A stretch of 19,460 nucleotides of DNA from DASVEE01 sp036399695 (lineage in GTDB: Bacteria > Acidobacteriota > Thermoanaerobaculia > Gp7-AA8). The stretch is from NCBI GenBank assembly GCA_036399695.1, contig DASWMP010000186.1:1-19460 (forward strand). Reading direction: 5' to 3'. Below the pieces are notes generated by a model. The model was given only the letters and a program-made list of their open reading frames with translations. It did no database searches and was not told the origin of the DNA. The first letter of the stretch is position 1, and each line of letters starts with the position of its first letter. Shown here piece after piece: positions 14,226-19,460 of this stretch. A program made the position numbers and the translations under genes.

Positions 14226-15530
14226 ATGCGCCCCGCTCCCCTCCTGATCCGCCTCGTGGCCGTCATCGCCGTCTCGGCGTTGCTGGTGCCGCTTTATTAC
14301 CCGCTGCTGTATGCGGTCGGGGGGGCGCTCGCGGTGGTGTTGGTGGCGGCGCTCGTGGAGGCGTTGCTGCTGCGGCGGGTGCGGTTCACGGCGGAGCGGC
14401 AGGCGAAGCTGGCGTTACCGCTGGACGAACGGGAATCGACGGAGGTGCGGATCACGACCAGCTCGACGGCGAAGCTGCGGCTCGTCGTGCGGCAGCGGTG
14501 GCCGAAGCTGGTGTCGCCGCAGTCGGTGATGCTGCAGGCGGTGATCCGTCCGGGGGAAGTGCTGCCGCTGACGATGCCGGTGCGGGCGATCGCGCGGGGC
14601 ACGGAAGCGATCGAGCCTGTCTGGGTCGGCGCCACGCGCTGGGGGCTCGTCGAGCGCATCACGGCCGCGGGCGGCGCAGGAATGCTGTACGTCATCCCGA
14701 ACCTGCGCGCCGTCAAACGCCTGCACAAGCAGCTCAACGCCTTCGCCCTCCGCTCCCTCGGCGCGCGCAACTCGCCGCGCATCGGCAAGGGACGGGAGTT
14801 CGACCGGCTGCGCGATTACGTACGCGACGACGACTACCGCGACATCGCCTGGAAAGCGTCGGCGCGTCACGGGCGGCTGATCGTCCGCGAGTTCCGCACC
14901 GAGCGCAGTCAGGACGTCATGATCGTGCTCGATCAGGGGCACCGTATGGCCGCGCGCGTGGAGCAGATCACGCGGCTCGACCACGCCATCAACGCGGCGG
15001 TGCTGCTCAGCTACATCTGCAACCGGATGGAGGACAAAGTCGGTCTCGTCTCGTTCGACACGGAGGTCGACAAGGGCATCATCGCCGGCCGTGGCGCCGC
15101 GCACCTGCGCGCCGTGACGTCCTACGTGAGCGGCCTCGAAGCGGAGTACCGCCACACCGACTACCTGGCGATGGCCGCCAGCCTGCGCCGCCGCCTCCAC
15201 CACCGCACGCTCATCCTGATCATGACGGTCCTGCCGGAACGGGAGGAACGCCACGACCTGCTGCGCGCCGTGGACATGCTCACCGGCCAGCACCTGCCGC
15301 TGTTCATCACCCTGAGCGACCGCGACCTCCGCGCCGCCGCGCAACTCCTCCCCTCCGACCGCACCGAGCTGTCCCGCACTCTCGTCGCCCGCGACCTCTG
15401 GCTCGGCCGCGTCGAGCTGATGCGCGAGCTCCGCGCCCGCGGCGCCCTGGTGGTCGATTCCACCGCCGAGGACGCGGGAGTGGATGGGGTGAATGCGTAT
15501 ATTGATGTGAAGAGGAGGCAGCTATTGTAA
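14226..15530 (+). CDS. DUF58 (von Willebrand A-like) protein (434 aa)
   Basis: Two N-terminal membrane segments (about 6-22 and 24-45). A linker follows, then the DUF58 signature at about 188-238: GREFDRLRDYVRDDDYRDIAW, KASARHGRLIVREF, DVMIVLDQG. The last starts the VWA-like fold (DxG in place of the usual DxSxS metal site). The rest is alpha/beta, ending DSTAEDAGVDGVNAYIDVKRRQLL. DUF58 proteins are the common genetic and presumed physical partners of MoxR ATPases. The start at MRPAPLL (14226) is chosen because the in-frame extension to 14061 only translates the tandem repeats. No Shine-Dalgarno precedes the ATG; the A-rich repeat does. Confidence 0.93.
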   Translation: MRPAPLLIRLVAVIAVSALLVPLYYPLLYAVGGALAVVLVAALVEALLLRRVRFTAERQAKLALPLDERESTEVRITTSSTAKLRLVVRQRWPKLVSPQSVMLQAVIRPGEVLPLTMPVRAIARGTEAIEPVWVGATRWGLVERITAAGGAGMLYVIPNLRAVKRLHKQLNAFALRSLGARNSPRIGKGREFDRLRDYVRDDDYRDIAWKASARHGRLIVREFRTERSQDVMIVLDQGHRMAARVEQITRLDHAINAAVLLSYICNRMEDKVGLVSFDTEVDKGIIAGRGAAHLRAVTSYVSGLEAEYRHTDYLAMAASLRRRLHHRTLILIMTVLPEREERHDLLRAVDMLTGQHLPLFITLSDRDLRAAAQLLPSDRTELSRTLVARDLWLGRVELMRELRARGALVVDSTAEDAGVDGVNAYIDVKRRQLL

Positions 15531-15614
15531 GTTTTTGGTTGTTGGTTTTTGGTTGTTGGTAGAGGCCCCGCCCACCAAACCAAAAACCAAAACCGAAAAC
15601 CGACAACCACCACC
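15531..15614. repeat. Opposed heptamer arrays between DUF58 and SpoIIM-like genes
   Basis: The left array has four units: GTTTTTG, GTTGTTG, GTTTTTG, GTTGTTG (15531-15558). The right array has six units of the complementary type: CACCAAA, CCAAAAA, CCAAAAC, CGAAAAC, CGACAAC, CACCACC (15573-15614). The two can pair through a 9-bp GGTTTTTGG/CCAAAAACC core around a GC-rich centre. It starts directly after the DUF58 stop and ends 2 nt before the next ATG, so it fills the whole gap. Confidence 0.88.
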
Positions 15615-15616
15615 AA

Positions 15617-16600
15617 ATGAACGTCGAAACCTTCATCAACACGCGCACTCCGGTGTGGAAAGAGCTCGAGGCGCTCGTCGGGCGGGCGGAGGTGACGAAG
15701 CTCGGGCGGGAGGAGACGCACGAGCTGGTGGAGCTGTATCGCCGCACCTGCTCGGACCTGAATCGGGCGCGGTCGTATACGGCCAATCCGGAGGTGCTGG
15801 GCTATCTCAACCAGCTCACCGGGCGGGCGTACCGGTTCATCTACGCGGCGGCCCACAACACGCCCATCGGGCCGGCGTTCGCGAACCTCGTGACGCGGGA
15901 GATTCCGTCGGCGTTCCGGAAAGAGCGGACGTCCGTGATGCTCGCGGCGACGGCGTTTCTGCTGGGGGCGCTGTTCGGCGCGCTGGCCGTCATCGTGGAC
16001 GTCTCGAATGCGCGGCGCCTGATCCCGCCGATGTTCTTTTCCGAGAGTCCGCGCGAGCGGGTGGAGAAGATCGAAGGGGGCAAGGAGCGGATCGAGAACG
16101 TCGAGGCCGCGCTGGTCTTCGGGGCGTCGCTCTACACGCACAACATCAAGGTGTCGTTCCTCGCCTTCACGCTGGGGGCGCTGACGATCGTCGGCGGCCT
16201 GGCCATCCTCTTCTACAACGGCGTGATCCTCGGGGCGGTGGCGACGATGTACGTCATCGACGGCGTGGCCGTCTTCTTCGTGGCCTGGGTCGGCCCGCAC
16301 GGCGCGCTCGAGTTGCCGGCCATCATCTTCGGGGGTGCGGCCGGGATCGTGGCCGGACGGGCCATCCTGATGCCGGGCGTGCTCACGCGCGGCTCGGCTC
16401 TGCGGCGCGTCCTGCCGAACGTCTGGCGCATGCTCATCGGCACGATGCTGATCCTCGTCTTCGCCGGCATCATCGAGGGGGGCTTCTCGCAGTTCTCCTC
16501 GAAGTCCATTCCCTACTCCATCAAGATCTCGATGGCCGCCCTGCTCTTCACCGGCCTGATGATTTATCTGTTCATCCGCGCCGTGAGAGAGGATGCCTGA
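15617..16600 (+). CDS. Stage II sporulation protein M (SpoIIM)-like membrane protein (327 aa)
   Basis: Cytosolic helical N-terminus (1-100; FINTRTPVWKELEALVGRA and ETHELVELYRRTCSDLNRAR) followed by about five or six membrane segments (105-128, 178-200, 203-225, 228-255, 272-290, 302-324). Family hallmarks: HNIKVSFLAFTLGALTIVGG (177-196) and GPHGALELPAIIFGGAAGI (231-249). In Firmicutes, SpoIIM takes part in engulfment. Homologues in non-sporulating bacteria lie in MoxR/DUF58/RDD clusters and have no defined job, so this is not evidence for sporulation. No Shine-Dalgarno precedes the ATG; it follows the heptamer array by 2 nt. Overlaps the RDD gene by 8 nt. Confidence 0.93.
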   Translation: MNVETFINTRTPVWKELEALVGRAEVTKLGREETHELVELYRRTCSDLNRARSYTANPEVLGYLNQLTGRAYRFIYAAAHNTPIGPAFANLVTREIPSAFRKERTSVMLAATAFLLGALFGALAVIVDVSNARRLIPPMFFSESPRERVEKIEGGKERIENVEAALVFGASLYTHNIKVSFLAFTLGALTIVGGLAILFYNGVILGAVATMYVIDGVAVFFVAWVGPHGALELPAIIFGGAAGIVAGRAILMPGVLTRGSALRRVLPNVWRMLIGTMLILVFAGIIEGGFSQFSSKSIPYSIKISMAALLFTGLMIYLFIRAVREDA

Positions 16601-17354
16601 CGTGCAGCCGCTCGACATCACGACCCCCGAGCACGTCCACATCCGCCTCGAGCCGGCGGGGGCGGGCAGCCGGTTCCTGGCCATCATGATCGACTCGCTG
16701 ATCACGATGGGAGTCGGGGCGGCGATCGGCGTCGTGTCGATGGCGCTGCTGCCGCGGGGCATCGCCGTCGCGATCTACATCACCGTGACGTTCCTGCTGA
16801 CGTGGGGCTGGCACGTGTACTTTGAAACGACGCGCGGCCGGACGCCGGGCAAGCGGGCGCTGTCGCTGCGCGTCATCGACTCCCGCGGCCTGCCCGTGTC
16901 GCTCTACCAGTCGCTCGTGCGGAACATCGTGCGGGTCGTCGACTTCGCCCCCGCGTTCTACGGCATCGGGGCCCTCGTGACGATGCTCTCCCCTACCCGC
17001 CGGCGCCTGGGCGACTATCTGGCCGACACGCTGGTGATCCGCGAAGCGGTGCCGCTGACCTGGCGCGGGCAGATCGCCGAGCGGCGCCACAACAGCCTGC
17101 GCACCCCGCGCGTGCTGCGGCTCATCAAGCACCGCATCAGCCTGGAGGAGCGGGAGTTCCTGCTCGCGTTGACGCTGCGCGCGGACAAGATGTCGGCCGC
17201 GGCGCGGTACGACCTGATGGAAGAGATCGCCGCCTCCTACCGGAAGAAGCTGGGCATCGAGGAGGAGCAGATCAGCGGTGAGAACTTCGTCCGGGACCTT
17301 ACGGCCGTCATCTTCGATCCGCACGGAGCGAGGGCGCAACAGCCGGCACGGTGA
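16593..17354 (+). CDS. RDD-family membrane protein with soluble C-terminal domain (253 aa)
   Basis: The RDD signature is present: R27 and D34 in the first membrane helix (SRFLAIMIDSLITMG), RTPGKRALSLRV (about 82-93) between helices, and RRRLGDYLADTLVI (about 134-147). Three to four membrane segments fill residues 25-150. The last 100 residues (HRISLEEREFLLALTLRADKM, then YDLMEEIAASYRKKLG and NFVRDL) are helical and cytosolic and longer than in the minimal RDD family. The start overlaps the end of the SpoIIM-like gene by 8 nt with GAGAGG upstream, so it is translated from the same message. RDD proteins are proposed to transport small solutes or support membrane complexes; nothing here identifies a substrate. 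Confidence 0.93.
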   Translation: MPDVQPLDITTPEHVHIRLEPAGAGSRFLAIMIDSLITMGVGAAIGVVSMALLPRGIAVAIYITVTFLLTWGWHVYFETTRGRTPGKRALSLRVIDSRGLPVSLYQSLVRNIVRVVDFAPAFYGIGALVTMLSPTRRRLGDYLADTLVIREAVPLTWRGQIAERRHNSLRTPRVLRLIKHRISLEEREFLLALTLRADKMSAAARYDLMEEIAASYRKKLGIEEEQISGENFVRDLTAVIFDPHGARAQQPAR

Positions 17355-17370
17355 GGACGGCGTGGGTGGC

Positions 17371-17500
17371 GTTGTCCGTTTCTCGTTGTCCGTTTCTCGT
17401 TGTCCGTGCTGCGCTGCTCGATCTGCGACGCCAGAAACTGACGACGACAAACCGGCGACGGACAACGGACAACGGGCAACGGACAACCGGCAATGGGCAA
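17371..17500. repeat. Opposed heptamer arrays between the two RDD genes
   Basis: Left array: five units, GTTGTCC alternating with GTTTCTC (17371-17405). Right array: eight units around consensus CGGACAA (CGACAAA, CCGGCGA, CGGACAA x2, CGGGCAA, CGGACAA, CCGGCAA, TGGGCAA; 17445-17500). GTTGTCC is the reverse complement of GGACAAC in the right array, so the two can fold back on each other with a spacer of about 39 nt. It is the longest array in the window and occupies most of the gap. Confidence 0.9.
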
Positions 17501-17550
17501 CGCCCTCTCGTCTGCTACCATTGGCCGAGTCCAATTCAGCGAGGTGCATC

Positions 17551-18150
17551 TTGATCTGTCGTAATCATCTCGACGTGGCCGAGGGCGTGCGGCGTTGTGC
17601 GCGTTGTGGCGCGGGTTTTTGTGGCGACTGTCTGGTGGACATCCAGGGGCGTCCGTACTGCGCGACGTGCAAGAACGAGCAAATGCTCGACTTCCGCTCC
17701 GGCGTCGACCGCTCGGTGCTCAACTACGCGAGCATTGGGCAGCGTCTCGGCGCGTACCTGCTCGACGCGCTCATCATCGGCATTCCGTTCGGCGCCCTGA
17801 TGATGGTTTTCATCTTCGCGAGCATCGACTTCAAGAACGGCGGCGAACCGAATCCGCTCATCAATCTGATCGCGCTGCCGATCGCGTTCGTCTTCCCGCT
17901 CTACGAAGCGCTGATGATGCAGCACAAAAACGGCCAGACGCTCGGGAAGAAGATCATGAACATCCGCGTGGTCAATGCGGACGGCGCACCGATCTCCGCC
18001 GGTCAGGCCTGGGGGCGCTCGGGCATGCGCATGGTCTTCGGTTTCCTCAGTTGTCTCGGCCTGATCGACTACATCGTCGCCTTCTTCAATACGGAAAAGA
18101 CGACGATCCACGACATGGTCGCAACAACGCGCGTGGTGCAGACGTACTGA
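17551..18150 (+). CDS. B-box zinc finger fused to RDD membrane domain (199 aa)
   Basis: TTG start with GAGGTG 4 nt upstream; in-frame sequence further upstream only translates the heptamer arrays. N-terminal zinc finger: C3-x2-H6, C16-x2-C19, C24-x2-C27, C37-x2-C40. The RDD domain follows, with R65 and D72 in the first helix (IGQRLGAYLLDALIIG), NGQTLGKKIMNIRVV before the middle loop, and TTIHDMVATTRVV at the end. Three to four membrane segments. The finger is cytosolic by the usual RDD topology. This is the second RDD protein of the cluster and lacks the long soluble tail of the first. Its stop lies 7 nt before the next gene. Substrate or partner unknown. Confidence 0.88.
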   Translation: MICRNHLDVAEGVRRCARCGAGFCGDCLVDIQGRPYCATCKNEQMLDFRSGVDRSVLNYASIGQRLGAYLLDALIIGIPFGALMMVFIFASIDFKNGGEPNPLINLIALPIAFVFPLYEALMMQHKNGQTLGKKIMNIRVVNADGAPISAGQAWGRSGMRMVFGFLSCLGLIDYIVAFFNTEKTTIHDMVATTRVVQTY

Positions 18151-18157
18151 CCTGACG

Positions 18158-18754
18158 ATGTCCGCCCTCGCCTATTCCGGGCCTCAATGCCCGCATTGCA
18201 GTGAAACGCTGACCCCGGACTGGGTGCAAACCGGACGCATCACCTGCCCCTTCTGCTCGAAGCCGTTCGACGCGACGGTCTTTGACCCGCCGCAGCGGAA
18301 GGTGCGCGTCGTCGAGGTCGCGGCTGCCGGCCCGCAGGGAGCCAGCGCCTGCGCGAACCACGCGCGCAACGCCGCCGTGACGAGCTGCAACCGCTGCGGG
18401 CTGTTCATCTGCTCGCTCTGCGACATGAACACCGGCAACGGCTCGTACTGTCCGGCATGCTTTGACCGGCTGCGCACGCAGGGAGCGCCGGACGCCGGCG
18501 CGACGCGGTATCGCGATTACGTGACGATGGCGCGGCTCTCGGTGATCATCGGCCTGCCGCTCATGCTGACGTTCGTGTTTGCCTGGGCCGGCGGTGCCGC
18601 CGCTCTCTTCTTCGCCTCCAGAGGCTTCGCGCAGATCCGCGAGCGCGGGGGATCGAAGACGGGGCTGGTGATCATCGTCTGCGTGGCAATCCTGGAGGTC
18701 CTCGCCGGCCTCGGCATCATCGGCTTCTTCATCTGGGCGCTGGTGAAAGCGTGA
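18158..18754 (+). CDS. Zinc-ribbon plus B-box membrane protein (198 aa)
   Basis: Two metal sites are visible. A four-Cys ribbon C11-x2-C14 ... C30-x2-C33 comes first. A B-box-like set follows: C65-x2-H68, C77-x2-C80, C85-x2-C88, C98-x2-C101. Two membrane segments come next (about 127-150, LSVIIGLPLMLTFVFAWAGG, and 168-195, TGLVIIVCVAILEVLAGLGI), spaced like DUF4190-type two-helix proteins. No catalytic motif. It is the third B-box protein of the cluster, which suggests a shared zinc-dependent docking step at the membrane. The stop overlaps the GTG start of the last gene (GTGA). Confidence 0.85.
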   Translation: MSALAYSGPQCPHCSETLTPDWVQTGRITCPFCSKPFDATVFDPPQRKVRVVEVAAAGPQGASACANHARNAAVTSCNRCGLFICSLCDMNTGNGSYCPACFDRLRTQGAPDAGATRYRDYVTMARLSVIIGLPLMLTFVFAWAGGAAALFFASRGFAQIRERGGSKTGLVIIVCVAILEVLAGLGIIGFFIWALVKA

Positions 18755-19305
18755 ACACGCCACCGGCACGCAAGCTCCTCGGCCGCAACAACGGCGCCGC
18801 CCAGCGACGGAAGGTCTACGAGACGCCCGAGGGGCTGGAGACCGTCTCCAGCGACATGTACGACGTCGCCCAGCAACGCGTGTTGTGGGAGGACGTGCAG
18901 TTCGTCACCCACCACAAAGAGATCGGCTGGCCGTTCGTCGTCGTGAACGGCATCGCGCTGCTGTTCTTTTTCGGCATGATGGTGCTGATGCTGTTCGCTC
19001 CCGGTTCAGGCTGGGAAGCGGCACTCGTCTTCTTCATCCTCGGCTTCCCGTTCCTCGCGGCCGTCCTCACGCGCGTGCTGCTGAAAGTGGACGTCGTGAC
19101 GGTGCACGGCCGCCGCTCGCGGACAGCGATCCGCTGGACGTTCCGCAAAGCCAAAGCCCGCGCCGCCTACGCCATGATCGTCGCCCGAGCTCACGACGCC
19201 CAGCGCCGCCTCGCGCAGCAGATCCGGATGGAGGAGGCGGACTACGTGGAGGCCACGACGGAGATGCCGGAGCTGCCGCCGGTGGCGGAAGTACCGGAGG
19301 GGTAG
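18751..19305 (+). CDS. Two-TM membrane protein of unknown function (184 aa)
   Basis: GTG start inside the previous stop (GTGA overlap). The first 65 residues are cytosolic and basic (ARKLLGRNNGAAQRRKVYE). Two membrane segments follow at about 70-90 (FVVVNGIALLFFFGMMVLML) and 95-115 (LVFFILGFPFLAAVLTRVLL). The C-terminal region is cytosolic, first basic and helical (RKAKARAAYAMIVARAHDAQRRLAQQ) and then acidic (EEADYVEATTEMPELPPVAEVPE). I do not recognise the family. Its position suggests it is the last member of the plus-strand run. Confidence 0.8.
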   Translation: MNTPPARKLLGRNNGAAQRRKVYETPEGLETVSSDMYDVAQQRVLWEDVQFVTHHKEIGWPFVVVNGIALLFFFGMMVLMLFAPGSGWEAALVFFILGFPFLAAVLTRVLLKVDVVTVHGRRSRTAIRWTFRKAKARAAYAMIVARAHDAQRRLAQQIRMEEADYVEATTEMPELPPVAEVPEG

Positions 19306-19337
19306 TGATGTCCGGCAGACAGTGACGCGGAGTTTGG

Positions 19338-19440
19338 AGTGCGGCAGCGACGCTTCGTCATCTGCCGCTCTCCCATAGCCGCAGCGTCGAGCTGCGGCCT
19401 GCGTGGTGTACAAAGAGGGGCGGAAGCCCGACGCTTCCGC
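19338..19440. repeat. Three consecutive hairpins after the last gene
   Basis: GCGGCAG/CTGCCGC (19341-19347 and 19362-19368, extended by two more pairs after a mismatch), GCCGCAGC/GCTGCGGC (19378-19385 and 19391-19398, 5-nt loop) and GCGGAAGC/GCTTCCGC (19420-19427 and 19433-19440, 5-nt loop). They follow the end of the plus-strand run and could act as 3' mRNA protection or a REP/BIME-like element. No T-run follows, so a strict intrinsic terminator is not supported. Confidence 0.7.
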
Positions 19441-19460
19441 GGTAGGAAAGCGGCATCTGA

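Noticed and set aside
15617..16600. SpoIIM as a sign of endospore formation
   Set aside because: SpoIIM-like genes occur widely in MoxR/DUF58/RDD clusters of non-sporulating bacteria, and no other sporulation gene is present.
17371..17500. CRISPR-like array
   Set aside because: Units are 7 bp with no spacers and no cas genes nearby; this is simple tandem repetition.

Overview
High-GC bacterial DNA with no rRNA, tRNA, phage, transposase or CRISPR content. The gene set suggests an Acidobacteriota-like organism. Pointers are tandem secreted RHS proteins with Ig/FnIII modules and a C-terminal domain of repeated H-x-x-x-L motifs, a MoxR/DUF58/DUF4129/DUF4350/SpoIIM/RDD cluster, and many intergenic hairpin repeats. 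This placement is inference from gene content only.

Layout. (1) 1-6944, minus strand: a surface or secreted module. In transcription order it holds a frameshift-riddled small gene (6944-6425), a secreted 218-aa protein, a 1588-aa RHS/YD-repeat protein with Ig-like and FnIII modules, and the start of a second RHS protein that runs off the left edge. The two intact junctions are a 4-nt ATGA overlap and a gap of about 16 nt, so this looks like one operon. (2) 6945-7307: no gene; it holds a nested palindromic repeat. (3) 7308-7946, minus: a lipoprotein with an SH3b domain and a TonB-C-like domain. (4) 8082-9566, minus: an aromatic amino acid operon. A Tyr-rich 16-residue leader peptide and a hairpin followed by T residues precede chorismate mutase (aroQ type) and DAHP synthase, whose genes overlap by 32 nt. 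(5) 9792-19305, plus: a ten-gene run of mostly membrane proteins: B-box/TM protein, polytopic membrane protein, DUF4129, DUF4350, MoxR ATPase, DUF58, SpoIIM-like, RDD, B-box-RDD, zinc-ribbon/B-box membrane protein, and a final 2-TM protein. Most junctions overlap by 4-8 nt. The exceptions are 21, 237, 86, 196 and 7 nt, and the three longest of these are filled with short tandem repeats.

Two signals stand out. First, the Tyr-rich leader peptide with a terminator-like hairpin ahead of aroQ-aroF is a candidate transcription attenuator. Second, the longer intergenic gaps from 7947 onward carry tandem repeats with a constant 7-bp period but a different unit sequence at each locus. At three of the five loci the arrays form inverted pairs. 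A separate 9-bp-period family occurs at two loci. A further oddity is the repeated use of B-box-type zinc fingers in three proteins of the MoxR/DUF58 cluster.
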